Source of the DNA: Chryseobacterium defluvii | GTDB lineage: Bacteria; Bacteroidota; Bacteroidia; Flavobacteriales; Weeksellaceae | DNA: 64,000 nt | Reading direction: 5' to 3' | NCBI RefSeq assembly: GCF_003634775.1 | Contig: NZ_RBXB01000003.1 | Location: forward strand, 558,001-622,000 | In this document: positions 30,019-38,853 of the stretch, piece after piece | Position numbering within the stretch: position 1 is the stretch's first letter | How the letters are laid out: each line of letters opens with the position of its first letter | Made by a program: the position numbers and the translations under genes | Notes under the pieces: generated by a model | Databases searched by the model: none | The model's input: the letters and a program-made list of their open reading frames with translations, nothing else | What the model was told of the DNA's origin: nothing

Positions 30019-32550
30019 ATGGATTATAAGTTTTCACAAGGTTTGAGCCAAGTGTTCAAACAGAGCAAGAATGAAGCAAAAAGGCTGAAAAGTGAATTTC
30101 TTAATACAGAACACCTTCTTTTAGGTATTATAAAAACGGAAAACTCTGCAAAAGAAATCCTTCAGAACCTTAATGCGGATTTAACACAAATCAGAAGAAA
30201 AATTGAAACTTTAAATACAGCAAGTCTAAATCCTATTTCTGAGGAGGTTACCAATATTTCTTTCACTAAGATGGCGGATCACGCCGTCAAACGTGCAGAG
30301 TTAGAATGCCGACAATATAAAAGCAATGAAATTAATACCGTTCACTTGCTTTTGGGTATTCTTTATAAATATGAAGATCCTACTTCGAATATTCTGGGAG
30401 CTTATGATATTGACTATGAGGGGGTTTCAAGAGAGTACCAGACTATGCTTAAAAATTCCGGACAGGCACCTCAAATGAGCGCTTATGATGATGATGAAGA
30501 AAGAGAAGAATTTGAGCAGATGAGGAAGCCGACAGGAAATTTAGGCTCTGCGAAAAGTAAAACACCTACTTTGGACAATTTTGGTAGAGACCTTACTTCT
30601 TTGGCAAGAGACGGAAAATTGGACCCTGTTATCGGACGCGAGAAAGAAATCGAAAGAGTTTCTCAGATCTTATCACGTAGAAAGAAAAACAACCCTCTTC
30701 TTATCGGAGAGCCGGGAGTTGGTAAATCTGCGATTGCTGAAGGTCTGGCTTTAAGAATTCAGCAGAAAAAAGTTTCAAGAGTTCTTTATGGTAAAAGAGT
30801 GATCACTTTGGATCTGGCCAGTTTAGTAGCCGGAACCAAATACCGTGGTCAGTTTGAGGAGAGAATGAAAGCCATCATGACGGAACTGGAGAAAAACAGG
30901 GATGTGATCTTATTCATCGATGAGCTTCATACAATTGTAGGTGCAGGAAGCTCCACAGGAAGCTTAGATGCATCCAATATGTTCAAACCTGCTTTAGCAA
31001 GAGGCGAGATTCAATGTATTGGGGCGACGACCTTGGATGAATACCGTCAATATATTGAAAAAGACGGAGCATTGGAAAGAAGATTCCAGAAAGTAATGGT
31101 GGAGCCTACCTCTATTGAAGAAACCATTCTGATTCTGAATCAGATTAAGGATAAGTATGAAGAGCACCACAATGTAATTTATACTCCTGAAGCTATTGCT
31201 GCGTGTGTCAATCTGACATCGAGATATATAACAGACCGTTTTCTCCCTGATAAAGCAATTGATGCCATGGACGAGGCAGGTTCCCGTGTTTATATTAAAA
31301 ACATGAAGGTTCCTACCGAGATCATTGAGTTCGAAAAGAAAATTGAAGACATTAAGGAATTGAAGCAAAAAGCCGTAAAGGCTCAGGATTATCTTGAAGC
31401 CCGAAAGCTAAAAGATGAGGAAGAACGTCTTCAGATGGAGCTTAATGCCGCCCAGGAACAATGGGATAAAAATGTAAAAGAGAAAAAAGAAACCGTAACG
31501 GAGGAAAATGTTGCTGAGGTGGTTTCCATGATGAGTGGAGTTCCTGTAACCAAAGTGGGTAAGAATGAGCTGGATAAATTAGCTCAAATGGATGATAAGC
31601 TGAATGGAAAAGTGATCGGTCAGGAAGATGCTGTGAAGAAGGTTGTTAAGGCCATTCAGAGAAACAGAGCTGGTCTTAAGGACCCGAACCGTCCGATCGG
31701 TACATTTATCTTCCTGGGAACAACCGGGGTTGGTAAAACAGAGCTGGCTAAAGTAATGGCAAGAGAACTGTTCGATTCCGACGAAGCATTGATCAGAATT
31801 GACATGAGTGAATACATGGAGAAATTTGCGGTTTCAAGATTGGTTGGTGCGCCTCCGGGATACGTAGGATACGAAGAAGGGGGACAATTGACTGAAGCGG
31901 TAAGAAGAAAACCTTATGCCGTGGTTCTTTTGGATGAGATTGAAAAAGCTCATCCGGATGTATTCAATATCTTATTACAAATCCTGGATGAAGGACACGT
32001 TACGGATAGTTTAGGCAGAAAAATTGATTTTAGAAATACAATTATCATTCTGACGTCCAATATCGGAACAAGAGATCTTAAAGATTTCGGAGATGGTGTA
32101 GGATTTGGGACATCTGCTAAAAAGTCAAGTTCAGATACAAGAGCCAGAAGCACTATTGAAAATGCCCTTAAAAAAGCATTCGCACCTGAGTTCCTGAACA
32201 GAATTGATGATATTATTATCTTCAACTCTCTTGAGCAGACAGATATCAAGAGAATCATCGATCTTGAACTGAACAAGCTTTACAACAGACTTGAAAAATT
32301 AGGATATAAAGTTGAATTAACTGAAGATGCTAAAGACTTTATTTCTGAAAAAGGATGGGATAAGGACTTTGGAGCAAGACCATTGAAACGGGCGATCCAG
32401 AAGTACATTGAGGATTTATTGGCCGAAATGCTGGTAAACAAGCAATTAAATGAAGGAGAAACAGTAGTTCTTGATGTTAACGAAGCCAAAGATGCTTTAA
32501 CAGGCAAGACTTCGAAATCAAAAAAATCTGCGGCTGAAAAGTCTTCTTAG
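30019..32550 (+). CDS. clpC: ATP-dependent Clp protease ATP-binding subunit ClpC
   Basis: An 843-residue AAA+ unfoldase that feeds ClpP and takes part in stress proteolysis. Two N-terminal Clp_N repeats (~1-145: MDYKFSQGLSQVFKQSKNEA and FTKMADHAVKRAELECRQYK). Walker A 1 is LIGEPGVGKSAIAEGLALRI, with Walker B VILFIDELHTIVG. A UVR-like helix (YLEARKLKDEEERLQMEL) sits between the two ATPase domains, the ClpC hallmark. Walker A 2 is FLGTTGVGKTELAKVMAREL, with VVLLDEIEKAHPDVF. It ends with a Lys/Ser-rich tail. The ATG at 30019 (MDYKFSQG) is set by homology to the family N-terminus. A terminator follows. Confidence 0.95.
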   Translation: MDYKFSQGLSQVFKQSKNEAKRLKSEFLNTEHLLLGIIKTENSAKEILQNLNADLTQIRRKIETLNTASLNPISEEVTNISFTKMADHAVKRAELECRQYKSNEINTVHLLLGILYKYEDPTSNILGAYDIDYEGVSREYQTMLKNSGQAPQMSAYDDDEEREEFEQMRKPTGNLGSAKSKTPTLDNFGRDLTSLARDGKLDPVIGREKEIERVSQILSRRKKNNPLLIGEPGVGKSAIAEGLALRIQQKKVSRVLYGKRVITLDLASLVAGTKYRGQFEERMKAIMTELEKNRDVILFIDELHTIVGAGSSTGSLDASNMFKPALARGEIQCIGATTLDEYRQYIEKDGALERRFQKVMVEPTSIEETILILNQIKDKYEEHHNVIYTPEAIAACVNLTSRYITDRFLPDKAIDAMDEAGSRVYIKNMKVPTEIIEFEKKIEDIKELKQKAVKAQDYLEARKLKDEEERLQMELNAAQEQWDKNVKEKKETVTEENVAEVVSMMSGVPVTKVGKNELDKLAQMDDKLNGKVIGQEDAVKKVVKAIQRNRAGLKDPNRPIGTFIFLGTTGVGKTELAKVMARELFDSDEALIRIDMSEYMEKFAVSRLVGAPPGYVGYEEGGQLTEAVRRKPYAVVLLDEIEKAHPDVFNILLQILDEGHVTDSLGRKIDFRNTIIILTSNIGTRDLKDFGDGVGFGTSAKKSSSDTRARSTIENALKKAFAPEFLNRIDDIIIFNSLEQTDIKRIIDLELNKLYNRLEKLGYKVELTEDAKDFISEKGWDKDFGARPLKRAIQKYIEDLLAEMLVNKQLNEGETVVLDVNEAKDALTGKTSKSKKSAAEKSS

Positions 32551-32572
32551 AAATAAGTAAATAATGTAATAT

Positions 32573-32604
32573 AAAAAAGCACCGGGAATTTTTCGGTGCT
32601 TTTT
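32573..32604 (+). terminator. Terminator after clpC
   Basis: AAAAGCACCG and CGGTGCTTTT pair around GGAATTTTT, followed by TATTTT. Confidence 0.85.
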
Positions 32605-32716
32605 ATTTTCATTCCGGCAAAACCTGCGAGGATATGTATGGTAGACAGGCTTTATTTAAGATTCATCCTGATTAATCAGCAAAATAATACCTTACCAGGC
32701 AATTAAATGAGCCTAT

Positions 32717-33247
32717 TTAAAGTCCTACTACAAAGCCTATATTAGGAATAAGACCGCTTGAGAATACACTTTCATTCTCTTTCCACAGCACATTATACAT
32801 AATCCCAATCTGCATAAAAGAATTATTCCCTATTCTCTGCATATATCCACCTCCAAGGTATAATGCCGTTTCTTCTTCATTTACCTTATAGTCATAGTAT
32901 TTATCCTTAAAATTGATAAAATAATGCTGAAGATTAGCTCCCACATAAAAGGATCTTGCAAAATAGTAGTTGGCAAAAGGGCCAACTCCGAACATCGTGG
33001 ATCTATAGTAATCCGAAGTCTGCCAGGAAACACTTCCCATAACACCTCCTTCCAGATCATTCGTAATTCTGTATCCGACTCTCGGGGAAGCCTGTAAATA
33101 AAATGAGCTCTGGCTTCCAAAGCCTAATCCGATCCCCCCTCCGAAAGTCCATCTGTTATTACTGTTTTGGTCCGTTGTTCCTATAGAAACCTGAGAGAAT
33201 ATTGATCCTGAAATTATCAGCATCAATGGGATAATAAATTTTTTCAT
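32717..33247 (-). CDS. Outer-membrane beta-barrel protein (porin-like)
   Basis: A 176-residue protein with signal peptide KKFIIPLMLIISGSIFSQVS. The rest has alternating aromatic beta strands typical of a small outer-membrane barrel (WTFGGGIGLGFGSQSSFYLQ, YYFARSFYVGANLQHYF, YLGGGYMQRIGNNSFMQIG). The final residue is Leu (FVVGL), with an aromatic near the end. It is close in style to OmpA-barrel-like or outer-membrane-protein-beta-barrel families. Function unknown. It is transcribed alone, divergent from mnmA. Confidence 0.75.
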   Translation of the reverse strand: MKKFIIPLMLIISGSIFSQVSIGTTDQNSNNRWTFGGGIGLGFGSQSSFYLQASPRVGYRITNDLEGGVMGSVSWQTSDYYRSTMFGVGPFANYYFARSFYVGANLQHYFINFKDKYYDYKVNEEETALYLGGGYMQRIGNNSFMQIGIMYNVLWKENESVFSSGLIPNIGFVVGL

Positions 33248-33305
33248 ATAATATTGTTTTTATCGATGCTTAAAATTATAACTTTTTTTGAGAAAAGGAT
33301 TATTG

Positions 33306-33314
33306 TAATTTTGC
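33306..33314 (+). promoter_or_regulatory. -7 element (TAatTTTGC) for mnmA
   Basis: TAATTTTGC matches TAnnTTTGC, 40 bases before the ATG. A hairpin (AGATAAAG...CTTTATCT, 33323-33344) lies in the leader just after it. Confidence 0.55.
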
Positions 33315-33353
33315 ACCCGTTAAGATAAAGATAAAACTTTATCTCCAAATAAT

Positions 33354-34541
33354 ATGAAAGTAGTCGTAGGATTATCCGGAGGTGTAGATTCCAGTGTTAC
33401 AGCATATTTGCTGCAACAGCAGGGTCACGATGTTGTGGCATTGTTCATGAGAAACTGGAACGATGCTTCCGTGACGCTGGAAGATGAATGCCCCTGGATT
33501 GAAGATAGTAATGATGCCCTGATGGTAGCACAAAAGCTGGGAATTCCTTTCCAGGTGATCGATATGAGCGAGCTTTATAAGGAACGCATCGTTGATTATA
33601 TGTTTGAGGAATATGAAAAAGGAAGAACTCCCAATCCGGACGTATTGTGTAACAGGGAAGTAAAATTTGATGTTTTTATGAAGACAGCAATGTCCCTGGG
33701 TGCGGATAAAGTGGCAACGGGCCATTACGCGAGAGTGACTTCCTCTTTTGACGAGGACGGAAAAGAAATTTTTCATCTTTTAGCAGGCAAAGACAATAAT
33801 AAAGATCAGTCTTATTTTCTTTGTCAGCTAAATCAGGATCAATTGTCAAAAGCATTATTTCCTATCGGAGAGCTTACAAAACCTGAAGTAAGGGAAATTG
33901 CCAAAGAAATCGGCTTGGTAACAGCAGACAAAAAAGATTCTCAGGGATTATGCTTTATAGGCAAGGTAAGCCTTCCCCAGTTTTTGCAACAGCAGCTGGT
34001 TCCTAAAGAAGGTGAAATTGTTGAAATCTTCAACAATTCTCCTTTATTTGCAACGGAAACACCTGCATTTTCTTCCAAACAAGAAGAACTGGAATTTTTA
34101 TCTAAAAAAATCAACTATAAAAAAACTGACGGAAAGGTAATCGGAAAGCATCAGGGAGCTCAATTTTTTACGATCGGACAAAGTAAAGGGTTAGGGATCG
34201 GCGGACACAAAGAAAGCTGTTTTATCATTTCAAGAGATATGGAAAACAATATTCTTTTTGTAGGAGAAGGCCATGGTTTTCCCGGTCTATTTAGGAAAGC
34301 TTTAAAAATTGATAATTCCGAGGTTCATTGGGTTCGTGAGGACTTAACCTTGAAAAACGGAGAGTCTATGGAAGTTTCTGCAAGATTCAGATACAGGCAA
34401 CCGTTACAAAAAGCTACACTCTATCAGTTTGAAGACGCTTTTTATATTGAATTTGAGGAAGCACAATCCGCTATTGCGGAAGGACAGTTCGCATCATGGT
34501 ATATAGATGAGGAGCTCTTAGGAAGTGGAGTTATTTCATAA
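33354..34541 (+). CDS. mnmA: tRNA 2-thiouridine(34) synthase MnmA
   Basis: A 395-residue ATP-dependent thiolase that puts sulfur on wobble uridine 34 of tRNA-Lys/Glu/Gln. The PP-loop is [20 protein letters not shown] (~residues 3-22; SGGVDSS). The first catalytic Cys is in [15 protein letters not shown] (~98-112). The second is in [18 protein letters not shown] (~198-215). [21 protein letters not shown] and the C-terminal [14 protein letters not shown]-type segment match the family. Length is slightly above the usual 360-370 because of an insert around residues 225-260 that includes [20 protein letters not shown]. Confidence 0.94.
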   Translation: MKVVVGLSGGVDSSVTAYLLQQQGHDVVALFMRNWNDASVTLEDECPWIEDSNDALMVAQKLGIPFQVIDMSELYKERIVDYMFEEYEKGRTPNPDVLCNREVKFDVFMKTAMSLGADKVATGHYARVTSSFDEDGKEIFHLLAGKDNNKDQSYFLCQLNQDQLSKALFPIGELTKPEVREIAKEIGLVTADKKDSQGLCFIGKVSLPQFLQQQLVPKEGEIVEIFNNSPLFATETPAFSSKQEELEFLSKKINYKKTDGKVIGKHQGAQFFTIGQSKGLGIGGHKESCFIISRDMENNILFVGEGHGFPGLFRKALKIDNSEVHWVREDLTLKNGESMEVSARFRYRQPLQKATLYQFEDAFYIEFEEAQSAIAEGQFASWYIDEELLGSGVIS

Positions 34542-34554
34542 TTATGAAAGTTTT

Positions 34555-34587
34555 TTTGTGAAAAATTCTGATTTTATGCTAACTTTG
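34555..34587 (+). promoter_or_regulatory. Promoter (TTTG, 21 bases, TAacTTTG) for a small membrane-protein gene
   Basis: TTTG at 34555-34558 and TAACTTTG at 34580-34587 with a 21-base spacer, 20 bases before the ATG at 34607. This strong match supports the small gene being real. Confidence 0.7.
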
Positions 34588-34606
34588 CGTAACACAAAAA
34601 AACATA

Positions 34607-34801
34607 ATGAAAACTTCGTTAAAAAATTATTCCGTCCAAGCCGGCATTTTATTAATGCTATTAGCGGCTTTCTTTTTTGGATTTAATCTGTATAAGGTTA
34701 TTGCCCATTTTAAGAGTTCAGACTTTGCACAAACTCTTCTTTTTTCCGCAATTGCTATTACGATCATTAGTAAGTTGTGTAGGACACTAAAAGAAGAATA
34801 A
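34607..34801 (+). CDS. Small membrane protein (64 residues)
   Basis: A 64-residue protein with two hydrophobic segments (QAGILLMLLAAFFFGFNLYK, ~11-30; FAQTLLFSAIAITIISKL, ~40-57) and short charged ends (MKTSLKN, CRTLKEE). A well-spaced promoter lies directly upstream and a hairpin with T tract follows, so it looks like an independent single-gene unit. No family recognised. Confidence 0.72.
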   Translation: MKTSLKNYSVQAGILLMLLAAFFFGFNLYKVIAHFKSSDFAQTLLFSAIAITIISKLCRTLKEE

Positions 34802-34816
34802 TACAATTTTTTAATA

Positions 34817-34854
34817 AAATCCCAAAGCAGTTTTGTTTCGGGGTTTGTTTTTTT
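34817..34854 (+). terminator. Terminator after the small membrane-protein gene
   Basis: AAATCCCAAAGC pairs imperfectly (wobble pairs and one mismatch) with GTTTCGGGGTTT, followed by GTTTTTTTG. Confidence 0.6.
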
Positions 34855-34870
34855 GATAAGTAAACGGTAT

Positions 34871-35221
34871 TTATATGATTTTACTGTTTATCTTAACAGA
34901 TCTAAGAAACATCATTATTCCTATTTCTCCTATTAAAATTATTGTAAGATAACCGATTGGTTTTCCTAGCATTACCCCTTTTATCCACTTAATAATTCCA
35001 GCTATGAGAATGAGGATCATGAAGAAAAATGTAGCTTTCGAAATGCTTTCTTTAGAAAACTTCAGCATAAAAACCGTACCATAAAATATCACCAGAAGAA
35101 TCAGATAAAATTCTAAAAAATCTGGCCCCTTTAAAGAAAAAGGATTGTAGGTGTGATGCTCTGTAATTAGCCAGTATAGACTTACTCCTACTGAAACTGA
35201 ATGAAATATTAACCTTTTCAT
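34871..35221 (-). CDS. Membrane protein, function unknown
   Basis: A 116-residue protein with about four hydrophobic segments (IFHSVSVGVSLYWLIT, FLEFYLILLVIFYGTVFML, FFFMILILIAGIIKWI, YLTIILIGEIGIMMFL). The start at 35221 (MKRLIFHS) lies 11 bases after the stop of the Cys/Gly-tail gene, so the two are an operon. An ATG at 35272 would place translation in the Gly-rich end of that gene in another frame and is rejected. No family recognised. Confidence 0.68.
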   Translation of the reverse strand: MKRLIFHSVSVGVSLYWLITEHHTYNPFSLKGPDFLEFYLILLVIFYGTVFMLKFSKESISKATFFFMILILIAGIIKWIKGVMLGKPIGYLTIILIGEIGIMMFLRSVKINSKII

Positions 35222-35232
35222 ATCATTATTTT

Positions 35233-35967
35233 TTAGCCTCCACAACCACCGCATCCTCCACAACCACCACAACCGCCTCCACAGCCACCTCCGCTACAGC
35301 TTGAACCACCACCGCTACAGCCTCCTCCATCATTCTGATTGTCTTTTTTATGATGGTCTGAAACTTCATTGTCTCTTATGTTTGATATTATGACCCCAAA
35401 AATAAAAATGATCCCAAATACAACTGCTGTAACAAGCATCCCCATATTGGTTTCTTCCGTACAAGAATACAATAGCAGTAAAATTAGGATTGGAGAAAAG
35501 GAAACTATTCTTTTTAACCATGATGCTTTGCTAGATTTTTCTTTCCCTGCACTCCAGATTTCTTCAGGGGCTTCATGGTGAAATATTTTGCGGTAGCTTT
35601 CCACAGTATCCGTGAACCAGCTCTGATGTTTTTCTCTTTCTACGGTTCCTCCTCTTGAAGGATGATGATGCAGTTTTCTTTGTAGAATATTAGGACAAAA
35701 GTCTTCCCAGTAATTCTGAGTGTAAATAAGATGCATATGCCATACTTTATCTACAATCTCGCTTGGTGATGCACCATTCGGCAAAATACAGCAGAGATAG
35801 ATAAATTTTTTGTACTCTTCTATTGCTTTTTTAGTAAAGTCCAATGTCCAGTTTTCTTCTTTGGCCAGCTTTTTCGAAAAAGGAAATTCAGAATCCGGAG
35901 CATCTAATGAAAATTCCCGGATCTTGTTCCAAAGGGATTCATCTCTTACTATGATTGTTGTTTCCAT
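35233..35967 (-). CDS. Membrane protein with glycine-rich-domain-like N-terminus and Cys/Gly-rich tail
   Basis: A 244-residue protein. The N-terminal ~130 residues resemble the GRDP/TIGR04222-type helical domain: EEYKKFIYLCCILPNGASPS, then EIVDKVWHMHLIYTQNYWED (the VWH.H....Y signature) and FCPNILQRKLHHHPSRGG. Two membrane helices follow (~152-168, RIVSFSPILILLLLYSC; ~176-196, MLVTAVVFGIIFIFGVII). The last ~32 residues are almost only Gly, Cys and Ser, with seven cysteines, ending GGCGGCGGCGG. The tail might bind metal or anchor to membranes; this is inference. The first gene of a two-gene unit and divergent from the 36067 gene. Confidence 0.75.
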   Translation of the reverse strand: METTIIVRDESLWNKIREFSLDAPDSEFPFSKKLAKEENWTLDFTKKAIEEYKKFIYLCCILPNGASPSEIVDKVWHMHLIYTQNYWEDFCPNILQRKLHHHPSRGGTVEREKHQSWFTDTVESYRKIFHHEAPEEIWSAGKEKSSKASWLKRIVSFSPILILLLLYSCTEETNMGMLVTAVVFGIIFIFGVIISNIRDNEVSDHHKKDNQNDGGGCSGGGSSCSGGGCGGGCGGCGGCGGCGG

Positions 35968-36066
35968 TGTTTTAACTTTTATTTCTACTCAAATTTGCAT
36001 TGATTTTACAATATAAAAGTCTTGTGAAAATCTCTTTTAGAATTAAAAAAATCTTAATTTAGTCTT

Positions 36067-36963
36067 ATGAAAAAAGAAGATATAATACATCTGGAGAAAT
36101 TAATGAATTTCTTAAGCTTTCATTTTTTGAAAAAAAATCATTGGGAAGATGTTACAAAAACCGAATGGTCATACATTGTGGCAGAACTTAATGACCTCAT
36201 CAGTAATGACCACAGAGAGAAAGGCATAAAGAAACAACCTGATCTCTTAGGTTCCAATTACCTTTATGAACATTTGATTATCAATAAATTAAAGAAATAC
36301 CATCAAAACGAGAATGCTGTTTTAAGTAAGCCTAATCTTGCCAAATTAAGTTTGATTGTCAAAGTGTTGGGATATTCCAATTATATTGATTTCATTAATT
36401 CGCATACCGGCTCATTTAATTTCAATGATTTACGGATCGATATGGATAATGTGAAACAAAATACGTCGCTTTTAGATAAACTGGTAGGCTGTTGGTACTC
36501 CTATAACAGAAATTTGCCGGATAATCCTTTAGAAGCCAAAGATGACCGGATATGGCGTTCCGCCATGGAAATCTATAAGTCTGAAACATCGGGAGAATAT
36601 TATATAGAAAGAAGCGGCGGAGATCACCATAAGTATTTTGGAAAGGTTACGGCATATTCAGATTATGTGTTCATCATTATGAACAGCAATACGTTTATCC
36701 GTCAAAGACATTTTATCTCAAGGATAAAAGATATCAAAGAAAAGCTTAAAAATCCAGAGTATAAGCTCCATGAATTGCATTTTATAAGTACATGTATCAG
36801 CTTTAATCAAGAGCCGATTGCTCTTTTCGAGATCTTTCAAAAGGCGGACAGAAAAAATTTTGTCCCCGATTCCATCAGCTTTCCGATTGACAGCGATGAA
36901 ATTCCTTCATCCATCATAAAACAGCTTGAAAATACTGAAGCTAACAGAATTGATTACAAGTAG
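36067..36963 (+). CDS. Protein of unknown function
   Basis: A 298-residue soluble protein with no signal peptide. The first ~120 residues are helical (MKKEDIIHLEKLMNFLSFHF, KLSLIVKVLGYSNYIDFINS). The middle (~140-230) is more beta-like (LVGCWYSYNRNLP, EYYIERSGGDHHKYFGK, DYVFIIMNSNTFIRQR). The overall layout of helical N-terminus plus a sensor-like C-terminal half is common in Bacteroidota proteins of unknown role. No family was recognised. It stands divergent from the Cys/Gly-tail gene with a 100-base gap and is followed by the convergent response-regulator gene. Confidence 0.65.
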   Translation: MKKEDIIHLEKLMNFLSFHFLKKNHWEDVTKTEWSYIVAELNDLISNDHREKGIKKQPDLLGSNYLYEHLIINKLKKYHQNENAVLSKPNLAKLSLIVKVLGYSNYIDFINSHTGSFNFNDLRIDMDNVKQNTSLLDKLVGCWYSYNRNLPDNPLEAKDDRIWRSAMEIYKSETSGEYYIERSGGDHHKYFGKVTAYSDYVFIIMNSNTFIRQRHFISRIKDIKEKLKNPEYKLHELHFISTCISFNQEPIALFEIFQKADRKNFVPDSISFPIDSDEIPSSIIKQLENTEANRIDYK

Positions 36964-36999
36964 TTGCGGGATTCGAGATCACAAAACCCGTAACCCGGA

Positions 37000-37743
37000 T
37001 TAACTTACCAGCCACTCCTTAAAATCTTTCACTCTGTCCCTGCTTACTGTAATCTCATCCTGTGGCTGAAATTCAAGATCAACCTTGTAATAAGGAGAAG
37101 TATGAATATTTTTAATATAATCTGCATGGATGATGTATTGCCTGTTGACACGGAAAAATTTTTTCTCATCCAATACATCTTCCAGCTCATCCAACGTAAA
37201 ATCTGAAGGATAGCTTCTTTCATTGGTCTGCAGATAAACAATTTTATTTTCACTGAAAAAACAGCTTACTTCGTCGGCCTGAATAATTTTCAAGTTGTAG
37301 CCGATTTTTACCAGAATTCTGGAAAGCGTGGTTTTGTCTTTTTTTATTAATTCCTTGATTTCCCGGGAACTGACAGACTGATCTGAAGGAATAAATGACT
37401 TGAATTTCTCGATCGCTCCAGAAAGGTCTTCTTCCAGAATGGGTTTTAACAAATAATCAATACTGTTTAGTTTGAATGCTTTCAAAGTATATTGATCGAA
37501 TGCAGTGGTGTAGATAATGAATCCTCTGGTAGGTGTTTTCTCGAAGATATCGAAGGAAAGCCCGTCACCCAGGACAATATCTGAAAAGATGAGCTGTGGG
37601 TGTTCATTTTGTGAAAACCACTCTATTCCTTCTTCTACAGATTCTATTTTGGCAACGATCTGTATTTCAGGAAAAAGGCTCAACATTCTTTCCAATTTCC
37701 TTGAAGCGGGCTTCTCATCCTCAATGATTACAGTTTTGATCAT
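37000..37743 (-). CDS. LytTR-family response regulator
   Basis: A 247-residue two-component regulator. The receiver domain (~1-120) has acidic EDEKPAS at the start, the phospho-acceptor Asp in PQLIFSDIVLGDG (~residue 56), a conserved Thr in FIIYTTAFDQYTLKAFKLNS and the Lys in DYLLKPI. The LytTR DNA-binding domain (~140-247) shows FFSENKIVYLQTNERSYPSD, LDELEDVLDEKKFFRVNRQY and ISRDRVKDFKEWL. The partner is probably the LytS-type kinase encoded at 39140-40465, four genes away on the same strand. The gap upstream to the 2TM gene is 61 bases. Confidence 0.92.
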   Translation of the reverse strand: MIKTVIIEDEKPASRKLERMLSLFPEIQIVAKIESVEEGIEWFSQNEHPQLIFSDIVLGDGLSFDIFEKTPTRGFIIYTTAFDQYTLKAFKLNSIDYLLKPILEEDLSGAIEKFKSFIPSDQSVSSREIKELIKKDKTTLSRILVKIGYNLKIIQADEVSCFFSENKIVYLQTNERSYPSDFTLDELEDVLDEKKFFRVNRQYIIHADYIKNIHTSPYYKVDLEFQPQDEITVSRDRVKDFKEWLVS

Positions 37744-37804
37744 TGGTTAAAAGTTTTTTATTAAAAAAGCTGAAAATAAAATTAGGTAAAAGTAGCCGAT
37801 TTTC

Positions 37805-38101
37805 TTAGAAATCTATTGGTTTTTTGCCATCCTTTTCCATCAGTTCTTTAATTTTTTTCTCTTCCCAGTCTTTTCCGATTCCAAATACATTAATGGCATG
37901 TGCTGTGAGGCCTATCCCCCATCCCAACATTGGCCAGTAAAACCATAAATGCTCCGGAGAAGTTAGCAGATTAATAATCAATAAAAAGGGAATAACCAGG
38001 CAATAGGAAGTAAGATTCCCGTAAAATCCTTTCAATTCTTTCACTCTTCTTGCTGCTTTTTCGTATGCCAATGTTTCATTGTTGAATGATGTTGTTTCCA
38101 T
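37805..38101 (-). CDS. 2TM domain protein
   Basis: A 98-residue protein of the 2TM (PF13239-like) family, which has two membrane helices (~30-50, YGNLTSYCLVIPFLLIINLL; ~58-75, LWFYWPMLGWGIGLTAHAIN). It starts with YEKAARRVKELKGFY and closes with a DWEEKKIKELME motif. It is closely similar to the C-terminal part of the kinase at 39140-40465. The start METTSFNN at 38101 is chosen; an ATG at 38146 would add 15 residues. A minus-strand terminator at 38216-38242 lies upstream, so this gene and the response regulator have their own promoter. Confidence 0.82.
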   Translation of the reverse strand: METTSFNNETLAYEKAARRVKELKGFYGNLTSYCLVIPFLLIINLLTSPEHLWFYWPMLGWGIGLTAHAINVFGIGKDWEEKKIKELMEKDGKKPIDF

Positions 38102-38215
38102 ATTATTTGTTTTAAAATTAAAAATGTATTGATTTTCTTGATTCAAATGTACTATAGAATAGCTCTTTTAATCAACTTTATCTTACTGAGCTGTAGAAAA
38201 TGCTTCCCGAATAGC

Positions 38216-38242
38216 AAAAATCCCGTTTCAGCAGAACCGGGA
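38216..38242 (-). terminator. Minus-strand terminator after the ICMT-like gene
   Basis: TCCCG (38221-38225) pairs with CGGGA (38238-38242), followed on the minus strand by TTTTT. It splits the kinase operon (38286-40465) from the 2TM-response-regulator pair. Confidence 0.6.
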
Positions 38243-38285
38243 CAATATCTCGATGGTCATATGGATATTAAAATTCTTGCTGAAA

Positions 38286-38852
38286 TCAATACACATAAGG
38301 TATAAGCCTTTTTGTTTTCCTTATATATTGGATATATTCATCACCGAATTCCTCCACGAGGGCCCGTTCTTCAATCTTAATCCTATAGCTGAATGCCAGA
38401 AAGGGAGGAATAAAAGCGAGGATCAGGGAAAACCAGTTATTCAGGAACAAGCCTAATCCCAGAAAAGTTAACAAAGAAAAAGCATACGACGGATGTCTTA
38501 TATATTTGTAAAATCCTTCTTTTTTTATTTTGTGGTTTTCCCTTATGGCAACATCAACAGTAAAATATTTACCTAAGGAACGGATAATAACCCACCTGAA
38601 GCCAATTCCTAAGAGAACGAAAGCCTCTCCTATATAGAAGATCCAGCTTTTATCCGCAATCGGAAACCGAAATAAGTAAGAAACAGTAACTGCACTTGCA
38701 ACAGACAGGATAATAACAATCCACAATATACTGAGTGTGGAACTGTCTTTTTTCAGATCTTTGGCTTCAGATCTCAGTTTCCGCTTATAAATAATTTCAC
38801 TCAGAAACCAGACTGCCATTGAAATATAAAAAACAGCGTTCAGGGTTTCCAT
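38286..38852 (-). CDS. Isoprenylcysteine carboxyl methyltransferase-like membrane protein
   Basis: A 188-residue protein with about four to five membrane segments. The family motif is visible in FYKYIRHPSYAFSLLTFLGL (~residues 113-132; Y.(Y/L)(V/I)RHP.Y) and in KIEERALVEEFGDEYIQYIR (~155-175; EE..L...FG.EY..Y). This is the phospholipid methyltransferase/ICMT group, which transfers a methyl from SAM within the membrane. Bacterial members are mostly uncharacterised. It lies one base after the stop of the upstream 2TM gene and in the same operon as the kinase. Confidence 0.82.
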   Translation of the reverse strand: METLNAVFYISMAVWFLSEIIYKRKLRSEAKDLKKDSSTLSILWIVIILSVASAVTVSYLFRFPIADKSWIFYIGEAFVLLGIGFRWVIIRSLGKYFTVDVAIRENHKIKKEGFYKYIRHPSYAFSLLTFLGLGLFLNNWFSLILAFIPPFLAFSYRIKIEERALVEEFGDEYIQYIRKTKRLIPYVY

Positions 38853-38853
38853 T

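Noticed and set aside
30994-31368. A 124-codon minus-strand frame inside clpC.
   Set aside because: It lies within the conserved ClpC AAA+ domain and its translation has no family features.
34871-35272. A longer form of the 116-residue membrane protein starting at 35272.
   Set aside because: The extra residues (Trp/Arg-rich) are the Gly/Cys tail of the upstream gene read in another frame.
35369-36016. Two short plus-strand frames opposite the Cys/Gly-tail gene.
   Set aside because: They lie fully antisense to a gene with a clear domain and have no start context or family match.
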